A stretch of 5,732 nucleotides of DNA from Bacteroidales bacterium UBA3742 (GTDB lineage: Bacteria; Bacteroidota; Bacteroidia; Bacteroidales; Paludibacteraceae), in NCBI GenBank assembly GCA_002371785.1, contig DFGU01000012.1, positions 1 through 5,732 on the forward strand. Direction: 5' to 3'. Every line of letters starts with the position of its first letter. Positions within the stretch are counted from its first letter, which is position 1. Shown here in pieces: positions 1 through 5,732 of this stretch. A model generated the notes under the pieces. The model was not told the origin of the DNA. It did not search any database and worked only from the letters and a program-made list of their open reading frames with translations. The position numbers were made by a program, and so were the translations under genes.

Positions 1-903
1 GCCGACAACGGATCGTCGGACAACTCTGCGGACATCGTAGAGAAGGAATTTCCGGAGGTGCGTCTCATTCGAATGCGTCAAAACTTCGGTTTTGCGGAGG
101 GTTACAACCGCGCTATTGAGCAGCTGAAGGAGAGCGAGTACGTGGTGCTGCTCAACTCGGACGTAGAGGTGACGGAGGGATGGTTGCAGCCCGTGCTGGA
201 CTACATGGATACCCATCCGGAGGTGGCGGCTGCGCAACCCAAGATACGCAGCCTGCGTCAGCGCGACAGGTTTGAGCATGCCGGCGCTGCCGGCGGCTAC
301 CTGGACCGCCTGGGCTATCCCTTCTGCCGCGGCCGTATACTGAGCCACGTAGAGGAAGACCGCGGGCAGTATGACACCACGGCCGATATCTTCTGGGCCA
401 GCGGCGCCTGTATGTTCGTACGGCGCGCGGTGTATATGAAGGAAGGCGGACTGGACGAGCGCTTCTTTGCCCATATGGAGGAGATTGACCTCTGCTGGCG
501 TCTGAACTGCCGGGGCTACCGACTGGTATGCATTCCCGACTCGATGGTCTATCACCTGGGAGGCGGTTCGCTGCAGTATGAGAGTCCCAGGAAGACCTAC
601 CTGAATTTCCGCAACAACCTGCTGATGATCTATAAGAACATGCCACGCAGCCGCTTCTGGCGCGTAGCACTATGGCGCTGGATATTGGACTATGCTGCGA
701 TGGCCCACCTGGTGGTGACTGGCAAATGGAAGAACGCCTGGGCCGTGGTACGTGCCCGCTGGGACTACCACCGCATGAAGCCTAAATACAAAGCAACGAG
801 GCAGGAAAATCGCGCTAAAGCTAAGATTCCCTACCCCGCGACTATTTCTGAGCGTAGTATCCTGTGGGACTACTACATCTCTTCTATGCGGCCGGAGGCG
901 TAG
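1..903 (+). CDS. Family 2 glycosyltransferase, 5'-truncated by window edge
   Basis: Predicted GT-A fold glycosyltransferase (GT2, the rhamnosyltransferase-like group) moving a sugar from a nucleotide donor to a growing surface glycan; donor and acceptor cannot be read from sequence. The frame is open from base 1, so the GTG at 58 is not the start. 300 residues are visible (window numbering). DNGSSDNS at 2-9 is the nucleotide-binding loop; NFGFAEGYN at 28-36 follows; LNSD with D54 is the DxD-equivalent metal-binding motif; GGLDERFF at 149-156 with E160, E161 and D163 before LCWR is the usual acceptor/catalytic-base region; HLGGGS lies at 185-190. Family members usually have some 35-40 residues before the DNGS loop, so that much is probably missing. 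The end, including SILWDYY (286-292), resembles the C-termini of Bacteroidales GT2 proteins as I recall them, so this stop looks genuine. No convincing membrane segment is seen. The last 31 bp overlap the convergent fbp gene. Confidence 0.93.
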   Translation, partial: ADNGSSDNSADIVEKEFPEVRLIRMRQNFGFAEGYNRAIEQLKESEYVVLLNSDVEVTEGWLQPVLDYMDTHPEVAAAQPKIRSLRQRDRFEHAGAAGGYLDRLGYPFCRGRILSHVEEDRGQYDTTADIFWASGACMFVRRAVYMKEGGLDERFFAHMEEIDLCWRLNCRGYRLVCIPDSMVYHLGGGSLQYESPRKTYLNFRNNLLMIYKNMPRSRFWRVALWRWILDYAAMAHLVVTGKWKNAWAVVRARWDYHRMKPKYKATRQENRAKAKIPYPATISERSILWDYYISSMRPEA

Positions 904-2879
904 GCGGCGAGAAGCTGCTGGAGGGCATCCACCTGCTGCTGCAGTTCATGGCCGCGATCGGTATCGCGTACGAGCATACGGCGTTGCGAGAAATCTTCCA
1001 ACATAGCCCGGCTATGGATGTCACTACCGCTGAGCACAGCCTGCTCACGGTTCTCAAACGACTCGTGCTCTACGAGTTGGATACCATGACTATTGTAGAT
1101 GAGCGTATAGCCGGCGATGCCGGTCTTCTCCTGGTAGGGCTTGGAAAAACCGCCGTCGATGACGAAGCGTCGGCCCTCGGCACGTATCGGCGTCTCGCCC
1201 TTGATGGTACGAACGGGTATATGGCCGTTGATGATACGCCCCGTATCGGGCGAGAGGCCAAACTCGATGAGTATGCGCTGGCATACGTCGCGGCGGTTGG
1301 CCAGTTCGTAGTAGGCGCCCTTGCGTTCGTGCCAGGTAGTCTGGTCGGCCAGGAAGTAGCGCTCGAAGGTGGTCATCTTATCCTTGTCGTACAGCGGCGA
1401 GTTCTCGCCCTCCCATAGATAGAGCATATAGTCGATAGCATCGCGTTGCTCCTGTCCGCTGCCATAGTAGGCGAGGCGTACCACCTCGTCGATACGCTCC
1501 ATCAGTCGGCGACCGGAACAGCGTACGCCGCATACGTCCACCTCGCGGAACGAGCCGTCGTCGTTGAGCGGGATAGCAGCATGGTAGAGCAAGAAGCCGT
1601 TGCGCACCAGGTGGAGCGAACCGTGGCGATAGAACATACGGAGGTGTTTCTGCATCTTCTCCGACTTACGGAACGAGCGCGTGAGCTGGTTCATCAGGTC
1701 CTGCTCCTCCTGGCTGAGTCGATACGGATCGGCAGGATCAAGCGTAGGCAGGTAGGTATCCAAAAGCGGATACTCGGTACCGTCGAGCGTGATGACGCCG
1801 CGCTTCAAGTCTATCAGGTGCAGCAGTGCACGATGGTCCATACCCCACTCGGGGTGACGACGTACGGTCTGCCCCTCCAGCTTGAACTGGATGATGGAGA
1901 TGGCCTTGTGCATCTTAGCCATCAGTTGGGCACTACGCGTCAGGCGGGGGTTGTTCTCAAAGTCGCGCGTCTGCCATATGGTGCAGTCGTCGTTGCCGTA
2001 GGTCTCCATGGCGAAGTTGGCAAGCGGCAGCAGGTTGATACCATAGCCCTCTTCCAGCGTTTCGATATTCGCATAGCGGATAGAGACACGCAGCACGGTA
2101 GCGATAAGCGCATGGTTGCCCAGCATAGCGCCCATCCACTCGATGTCGTGGTTGCCCCACTGGATGTCGTAGTCGCGCACGGTGGAGAGCACGTCCAATA
2201 TCTTGCTGGCGCCCGGTCCACGGTCGAAAATATCCCCTACGATATGCAGGGTGTCAATGGTGAGCGAATGGATGAGATAGGATATCTCGATGAGCAACTG
2301 TTCGGCGCAGCCGGTCTGGATGATGGCGTCGATGATGGCGTTGTAGTAGTTGACGCGGTCGCGCTGCTCCAGGTTCGACTCATGGAGCAACTCCTCGATA
2401 ATATAGCTATACTGGCGGGGCAGCAGCTTACGCACCTTGGAGCGCGAGTACTTGACCGTCACGGCACGGGCTACCTCCACCACCTGATGCAACCGATAGC
2501 GGTACCACTCGTCCAGCGTACGGATACCCGAGAGCTGGCAGGTGAGCGTACGGGTAGCCTCGCTATCCTCGCCGGCATACATGCGCTTGACCAGGTCGAT
2601 ACGCTCGTCGGGATAATAGATCAGGGCACAGAGCGCTCGCTTCTCCACCTCGCTCAACGTATCGCCGTAGATATCATCCACCTTGCGGCGCACCACGCCG
2701 GAGGCATTCTTGATCATATGGATAAACGCACTCGACTCACCGTGCAGGTCGGACACGAAATGCTCGGTACCCTTCGGCAGACTCAAGATCGCACTGAGGT
2801 TGATGATCTCGGTACGCACCGCGTTGCTGTTGGGAAACTTATCCGCCAACAGGCGAAGATAGCGCTCTGACAGTTGCAT
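873..2879 (-). CDS. fbp: Fructose-1,6-bisphosphatase, class III
   Basis: Cytoplasmic enzyme hydrolysing fructose 1,6-bisphosphate to fructose 6-phosphate and phosphate (EC 3.1.3.11), the committed step of gluconeogenesis. At 668 residues it has the size of the class III family (PF06874) of Firmicutes and Bacteroidetes, unlike the roughly 330-residue class I/II enzymes. It has a metallophosphatase core split by a long insertion: SDLHGE at 43-48 (D44, H46), GDIFDRG at 215-221 and GNHD at 242-245 would bind the two metals, and GH at 552-553 just before the conserved DGGFSKPYQ (575-583) gives the late metal ligand. The stretch EIINL...LPKGTEHF before the first motif is also typical. The ATG start is well fixed: an in-frame TAA lies five codons upstream and a promoter lies further up. 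No Shine-Dalgarno sequence is visible; the leader is A/T-rich. No frameshift or missing motif is seen. The stop codon lies inside the convergent glycosyltransferase gene. Confidence 0.97.
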   Translation of the reverse strand: MQLSERYLRLLADKFPNSNAVRTEIINLSAILSLPKGTEHFVSDLHGESSAFIHMIKNASGVVRRKVDDIYGDTLSEVEKRALCALIYYPDERIDLVKRMYAGEDSEATRTLTCQLSGIRTLDEWYRYRLHQVVEVARAVTVKYSRSKVRKLLPRQYSYIIEELLHESNLEQRDRVNYYNAIIDAIIQTGCAEQLLIEISYLIHSLTIDTLHIVGDIFDRGPGASKILDVLSTVRDYDIQWGNHDIEWMGAMLGNHALIATVLRVSIRYANIETLEEGYGINLLPLANFAMETYGNDDCTIWQTRDFENNPRLTRSAQLMAKMHKAISIIQFKLEGQTVRRHPEWGMDHRALLHLIDLKRGVITLDGTEYPLLDTYLPTLDPADPYRLSQEEQDLMNQLTRSFRKSEKMQKHLRMFYRHGSLHLVRNGFLLYHAAIPLNDDGSFREVDVCGVRCSGRRLMERIDEVVRLAYYGSGQEQRDAIDYMLYLWEGENSPLYDKDKMTTFERYFLADQTTWHERKGAYYELANRRDVCQRILIEFGLSPDTGRIINGHIPVRTIKGETPIRAEGRRFVIDGGFSKPYQEKTGIAGYTLIYNSHGIQLVEHESFENREQAVLSGSDIHSRAMLEDFSQRRMLVRDTDRGHELQQQVDALQQLLAAYASGRIEEM

Positions 2880-2916
2880 TTTAATTGAAAATTAAAAATT
2901 CTACGTAAAATTTTTG

Positions 2917-2948
2917 CAAAGGTACTAAAAACTTTTGAAACCTGCAAG
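2917..2948 (-). promoter_or_regulatory. Bacteroidetes-type promoter for fbp
   Basis: On the minus strand TACCTTTG (2917-2924) matches the Bacteroidetes -7 consensus TAnnTTTG exactly. CTTG (2945-2948) is a 3-of-4 match to the -33 box TTTG, with a 20-nt spacer. Transcription would begin near 2910 and leave a leader of about 30 nt before the fbp ATG. Spacing and position relative to the gene support the call; the start site itself is inferred. Confidence 0.65.
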
Positions 2949-2953
2949 TTTTT

Positions 2954-2985
2954 TTTGTGTAATTCAAAAAAAAATCGTACCTTTG
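2954..2985 (+). promoter_or_regulatory. Bacteroidetes-type promoter for the GH53 galactanase
   Basis: TTTG (2954-2957), a 20-nt spacer and TACCTTTG (2978-2985) match the Bacteroidetes sigma-ABfr consensus TTTG / TAnnTTTG without mismatch. The expected transcription start is near 2990-2993, giving a leader of about 25-30 nt before the ATG at 3019. This placement excludes the in-frame TTG at 2935 as the galactanase start, because that codon lies upstream of the promoter. Confidence 0.72.
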
Positions 2986-3018
2986 CACACAAATGGAATT
3001 TTTAGAAACAGCAACCCT

Positions 3019-4362
3019 ATGCGAAAAATCATTCTCTCCTTATTCTTATGCGCATGCGTAGGCCTGCAGGCGCAGACGCGTTACGTAGGCGGCGACATCT
3101 CTATGTTGCCCCAATTTGAGCAGTACAGTTCGGGCTACAAAGACGCGAGCGGCCAGAAAATCAATGACCTCATCAGCTGGTGCGTCACAAAATGCGGCTG
3201 GAACACCTTCCGCGTACGCCTCTTTGTCAATCCACAGCAGAAAGAGCCCAACTATCAGACAACGGACTACGCAGTATGTCAAGACCTGCCGTACGTCACG
3301 GCTCTCGGTCAGCGCATCAAGGCAGCAGGAGCGTATTTCATGTTGGACTTCCACTACTCCGACTCGTGGGTGGATGCCGGACATATTCAGGCACCGCAAG
3401 CATGGAAGGGACTGAGCGACCAGCTGATGGCCGATAGTCTGGGTCAATATACCCACCGGGTGCTGCAGACGCTGAAAGCCGCCGGCGCCGAGCCCGACCT
3501 GGTGCAGGTGGGCAACGAGATCATGTACGGCCTATGCGGCATACAGGTACATCCCTACGACAAGAACGGCGACAACTGGGAGGGCTATCTGGGGCTGCTG
3601 CGTGCGGGTTGCAACGCCGTGCGTGAAGAGTGTCCGGAGGCGCAAATCATCATCCATACTGACCGCCCGAGCAACACGGGGTATAACAGTTACTACTACA
3701 ACAAGCTGGTGAATGGTGGCGTGGACTTCGACATCATTGGACTGAGTTACTACCCCTTCTGGCACGGCTACCTGAATTCGGAGCAAGTGGCCGACAAACA
3801 GGACAAGAACAACCTGGTGAATGCCCTCAACAACCTGCGTACGCTATTCCCGACGAAGCGCGTACACATCGTAGAATGTGCATATAACTTCCAGTATTGG
3901 CCGAGTCAGGGTGTCAACTACGACACCCGGGATGCATGGCCCTGCTCGGTACAGGGACAATACCAGTTTGTGCGCGACCTGGTGGACAACCTGCGGCCGC
4001 TGGAGAACGTGGATGGTATCTCGTACTGGTATCCCGAGGATGCCGGCAACGGCGACTACGTGAACTGGACCACAAAGGAGGGACTGGTGGAGGAGACCTG
4101 GTCGAACCGCGGTTTCTGGGACGAAAGTAAGAGTACGTCCGGCCATGCCATCAACCGCACTGCGGCGCCGAGCGCCACCAAACCGGCTTCGGACGTATGT
4201 GCACCCTACTATATGCGCAATTTCTACCGCGACACGGAGGGGATAGAGGCCGTCAGCCATCAGCAGTCGGCCAACAGCCGTAAGGTGCTACGAGATGGAC
4301 AGCTGCTCATTGAGCGCAACGGGGAGGTGTACACCATACATGGTGCACGAATTGAAAAATGA
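3019..4362 (+). CDS. Secreted GH53 arabinogalactan endo-beta-1,4-galactanase
   Basis: Predicted endo-beta-1,4-galactanase (EC 3.2.1.89) cutting the galactan side chains of type I arabinogalactan/pectin; 447 residues. The ATG at 3019 is chosen because it opens a signal peptide and lies just downstream of a promoter. Residues 1-18 form the signal (RK, hydrophobic core, LQA|Q signal peptidase I site). A weak lipobox-like LCAC (10-13) makes a lipoprotein possible but less likely. Family GH53 motifs follow in order: GGDISMLPQ (24-32), FRVRLFVNP (64-72), MLDFHYSDSW (108-117), VGNEI with catalytic acid/base E167, and HIVECAY with nucleophile E286. A late aromatic strand (SYWYPEDAG, 335-343) carries WYPE where many GH53 enzymes have WEP. 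The catalytic domain ends near residue 380; a linker and a short C-terminal tail follow. It is probably co-transcribed with galK, which would use the released galactose. No SusC/SusD or beta-galactosidase gene is in view. Confidence 0.93.
   Translation: MRKIILSLFLCACVGLQAQTRYVGGDISMLPQFEQYSSGYKDASGQKINDLISWCVTKCGWNTFRVRLFVNPQQKEPNYQTTDYAVCQDLPYVTALGQRIKAAGAYFMLDFHYSDSWVDAGHIQAPQAWKGLSDQLMADSLGQYTHRVLQTLKAAGAEPDLVQVGNEIMYGLCGIQVHPYDKNGDNWEGYLGLLRAGCNAVREECPEAQIIIHTDRPSNTGYNSYYYNKLVNGGVDFDIIGLSYYPFWHGYLNSEQVADKQDKNNLVNALNNLRTLFPTKRVHIVECAYNFQYWPSQGVNYDTRDAWPCSVQGQYQFVRDLVDNLRPLENVDGISYWYPEDAGNGDYVNWTTKEGLVEETWSNRGFWDESKSTSGHAINRTAAPSATKPASDVCAPYYMRNFYRDTEGIEAVSHQQSANSRKVLRDGQLLIERNGEVYTIHGARIEK
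4279..4359 (+). other. C-terminal tail module of the galactanase (possible sorting or anchoring element)
   Basis: Residues 421-447 of the galactanase, RKVLRDGQLL then IERNGEVYTIHGARIEK, follow the low-complexity linker TAAPSATKPA (381-390) and a GIEAVSHQQS stretch. They lie beyond the expected GH53 barrel. Tails of the form KVL-x-DGQL-x-I-x-R-x-G-x-x-Y-x-x-x-G occur at the ends of many otherwise unrelated secreted Bacteroidales proteins in my recollection, and they resemble the first strands of type IX secretion sorting domains. Role as a sorting signal is inference; it could instead be a small structural cap. Confidence 0.5.
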
Positions 4363-4377
4363 AAGGTAAAAATTGAA

Positions 4378-4423
4378 AGGCCGTCAGCCAGGTCAGACCT
4401 GCATCAGGTGCTTCCGAGCACTC
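4378..4423 (+). other. Intergenic segment with overlapping potential RNA hairpins between GH53 gene and galK
   Basis: Within the 123-bp gap, CAGGTC (4389-4394) can pair with GACCTG (4396-4401), though a workable loop allows only about four of these pairs. ACCTG (4397-4401) can also pair with CAGGT (4405-4409) across CAT. A separate hairpin GTGCT-TCCG-AGCAC (4408-4421) has a UNCG-type tetraloop. The helices share bases, so not all can form at once. No U-tract follows, so this is not a standard intrinsic terminator. Function (processing site, attenuator, or none) is not shown. Confidence 0.4.
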
Positions 4424-4450
4424 CGGTAAAAAGCTGAAAGCCGAAAGCCC

Positions 4451-4479
4451 AAAATTAAAAATTAAGAATTAAAATTAAT
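4451..4479 (+). promoter_or_regulatory. AT-rich leader upstream of galK
   Basis: A 29-nt stretch made only of A and T apart from one G, built from AATTAAAA-like units, ends six bases before the galK ATG. No Shine-Dalgarno sequence is present. Low-structure A-rich leaders commonly support initiation in Bacteroidetes. Its first 13 bases, AAAATTAAAAATT, recur exactly at 2888-2900 in the fbp leader region. No TAnnTTTG promoter is seen anywhere between 4363 and 4485, which favours read-through transcription from the galactanase promoter. Confidence 0.45.
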
Positions 4480-4485
4480 ATCATT

Positions 4486-5667
4486 ATGACAACACAAGAG
4501 ATGAATCTTGCTTTTGAGCAAGCCTACGGCAAGAAGGCCGAGAAGATGTATTTTTCGCCGGGTCGCGTGAACCTGATCGGTGAGCACACCGACTACAACG
4601 GTGGTTGTGTATTCCCCTGCGCATTGAGTTTTGGCGCATGGTTGCTGCTGGCTAAGAATAACGACCAGGTGCTGCGTTTCCGTTCGCTGAACATGCCGCA
4701 GACATACAGCATTCCGGTAGCGGACATCAAGCCCCAGCCGGATCGCGCATGGTGCAACTACGCTTTGGGCTGCATCGACATCATCCGTCGCCGTCATCCA
4801 GAGGCAAAACTGGAGAGCGGCTATGACCTGCTCTACTACGGCAACGTACCGGCCGGTGCGGGATTGAGCAGTAGTGCGGCCATGGAGGTAGTGACGGCAA
4901 GAGCGTTCACCGAGGAGATGAACTGGAAGGACGCCGATGATAAGAAATACCGCACCGAACTGGCCCTGATCGGTCAGGCTTGCGAGCACGAGTATGCCGG
5001 CGTGATGTGCGGCGTGATGGATCAGTTTGCAAGCGCACAGGGCAAGAAAGACCATGCTATCCACCTGAACTGCGATACGCTGGAGTTTGAGCACGTGCCG
5101 GTGAAGCTGGAGGGCATCAAGGTAGTGATCTCGAATACGCATAGCCCGCACCACCTGGACTCGGGTGCATACAACGACCGCGTACGTCAGTGCAAGACGG
5201 CCGTAGAGCAGATCTCGACCGTGAAGCCCATCAAGCACCTGGCCGAACTGACGCCGGAGGACTGGAAAGAGGTAGAGGGCGTCATCACCGACCCAATCGC
5301 CAAGAAGCGTGCGCACCACGTAGTAGGCGAGGTGGCCCGTACGGCCGAGGCAGTAGAGGCGCTGAAAAAGGGCGACATCAAGCGTTTTGGCGAACTGATG
5401 ACCCAGAGCCATGTATCGCTGCGCGACGACTATGAGGTGACCGGCAAAGAACTGGACACGATGGCCGAGGCGGCATGGGAAGTAGAAGGCGTGCTGGGTA
5501 GCCGTATGACCGGTGGCGGTTTCGGCGGTTGCACCGTGAGCCTGGTGAAGGACGAGGCGATCGAGACATTCAAGGCCCATGTAGGCAAAGTATATGAGGA
5601 GAAGACCGGCCTAAAGCCCGACTTCTACGTAGCAGAGATAGGCGACGGCGTTTCGCGACTGGCGTGA
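4486..5667 (+). CDS. galK: Galactokinase
   Basis: Cytoplasmic GHMP-family kinase phosphorylating alpha-D-galactose with ATP to galactose 1-phosphate (EC 2.7.1.6), the first committed step of the Leloir pathway. 393 residues is the usual bacterial length. All three family motifs are intact: the galactokinase signature GRVNLIGEHTDYNGG at 26-40 with catalytic R27; the ATP-binding PAGAGLSSSAA at 122-132; and TGGGFGG at 342-348. CGVMDQF (175-181) supplies the catalytic base D179, and LRDDYEVTGKELD (312-324) is the usual late conserved stretch. The ATG is the only plausible start, since an in-frame TAA lies at 4456-4458 and no start codon intervenes. It follows the galactanase by 123 bp with no visible promoter between, and a further + strand frame begins 40 nt after its stop, suggesting a galactose-use operon. 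No odd composition or missing residue was seen. Confidence 0.97.
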   Translation: MTTQEMNLAFEQAYGKKAEKMYFSPGRVNLIGEHTDYNGGCVFPCALSFGAWLLLAKNNDQVLRFRSLNMPQTYSIPVADIKPQPDRAWCNYALGCIDIIRRRHPEAKLESGYDLLYYGNVPAGAGLSSSAAMEVVTARAFTEEMNWKDADDKKYRTELALIGQACEHEYAGVMCGVMDQFASAQGKKDHAIHLNCDTLEFEHVPVKLEGIKVVISNTHSPHHLDSGAYNDRVRQCKTAVEQISTVKPIKHLAELTPEDWKEVEGVITDPIAKKRAHHVVGEVARTAEAVEALKKGDIKRFGELMTQSHVSLRDDYEVTGKELDTMAEAAWEVEGVLGSRMTGGGFGGCTVSLVKDEAIETFKAHVGKVYEEKTGLKPDFYVAEIGDGVSRLA

Positions 5668-5710
5668 TCAGAAGAATCAGAGTAATCAGATTAATCAGAG
5701 TAATCCGATG
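5666..5710 (+). repeat. Five 9-nt tandem repeat units bridging galK stop and next start
   Basis: Successive 9-mers are GATCAGAAG, AATCAGAGT, AATCAGATT, AATCAGAGT and AATCCGATG. The first unit begins inside the galK TGA stop codon and the last ends with the ATG of the following reading frame, so the array fills the whole 40-nt gap. Units 2 and 4 are identical; the outer units have diverged. No hairpin or promoter consensus is seen within it. Confidence 0.8.
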
Positions 5711-5732
5711 AAGAATATTCAATTTTATACGA
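5708..5732 (+). CDS. Start of a downstream gene, cut by the window end
   Basis: An ATG at 5708 opens a frame (MKNIQFYT) that stays open to the window edge, 40 nt after the galK stop and on the same strand. Eight codons are too few to identify the product. Position suggests a galactose-use gene, for example a mutarotase or sugar transporter, but this is a guess from context only. The tight spacing supports membership of the same operon. Confidence 0.5.

Noticed and set aside
58..60. GTG as the start codon of the glycosyltransferase
   Set aside because: The same frame is open to base 1 and encodes the DNGSSDNS nucleotide-binding loop before this codon, so the gene begins outside the window.
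864..1418. + strand open frame of 184 codons running from the glycosyltransferase end into fbp
   Set aside because: Almost entirely antisense to the conserved C-terminal part of fbp; no recognisable domain and no promoter.
1446..2870. Long + strand open frame of 474 codons antisense to fbp
   Set aside because: It lies wholly opposite a full-length enzyme with all catalytic motifs. It has no recognisable domain or promoter, and its composition (rich in H, Q, V, L) is what reverse-complemented GC-rich coding DNA produces.
2935..3018. TTG-started N-terminal extension of the galactanase by 28 residues
   Set aside because: The promoter (2954-2985) lies inside this extension, and the ATG at 3019 begins a clear signal peptide that would be buried otherwise.
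2993..3061. A 22-codon upstream reading frame overlapping the galactanase start
   Set aside because: Its ATG falls almost on the predicted transcription start, it has no ribosome-binding features, and a 22-codon frame of this kind is expected by chance. It would only matter if transcription starts a few bases earlier than predicted.
4378..4430. Possible riboswitch (TPP-like or other) or intrinsic terminator upstream of galK
   Set aside because: The hairpins lack the conserved core bases of riboswitch classes I know, and no U-tract follows a GC-rich stem. Retained only as unexplained potential structure.
4462..5580. Long - strand open frame of 372 codons antisense to galK
   Set aside because: It is a shadow of galK: every galactokinase motif is intact on the + strand and the antisense product shows no family features.

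Overview
The window reads as chromosomal DNA from a member of the Bacteroidales (Bacteroidota), probably Prevotella-like or a relative with fairly GC-rich coding DNA. The evidence is: Bacteroidetes-type promoters (TTTG about 20 nt before TAnnTTTG) between the divergent genes; no Shine-Dalgarno sequences, with AT-rich leaders before starts instead; a class III fructose-1,6-bisphosphatase; and a secreted GH53 galactanase carrying a short C-terminal tail of a kind I associate with Bacteroidales. The genus cannot be fixed by reading alone.

Layout. Positions 1-903 (+) hold the 3' part of a family 2 glycosyltransferase whose first few dozen codons lie outside the window. It converges on, and overlaps by 31 bp, fbp (873-2879, -), a full-length class III fructose-1,6-bisphosphatase of gluconeogenesis. 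A 139-bp intergenic region (2880-3018) carries two back-to-back promoters whose -7 regions share the same 11-mer in inverted orientation. One drives fbp leftward and the other drives a GH53 arabinogalactan endo-beta-1,4-galactanase rightward (3019-4362). After a 123-bp gap with overlapping potential hairpins and an AT-rich leader comes galK (galactokinase, 4486-5667). Five 9-nt repeat units then run from the galK stop codon to the ATG of another + strand reading frame at 5708, which is cut by the window end.

How the genes fit together. The GH53 enzyme would cut pectic beta-1,4-galactan outside the cytoplasm, and GalK would phosphorylate the released galactose for the Leloir pathway. The two genes are co-oriented and no promoter consensus is visible between them, so a small galactan/galactose operon is the simplest reading; the truncated third gene may belong to it. 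Fbp, transcribed divergently, links to central carbon metabolism. The glycosyltransferase (probably cell-surface polysaccharide) looks functionally unrelated. No mobile element, CRISPR array, RNA gene or defence system was seen. The protein-coding content is conventional, and the points most worth a second look are in the intergenic DNA and at the galactanase C-terminus.
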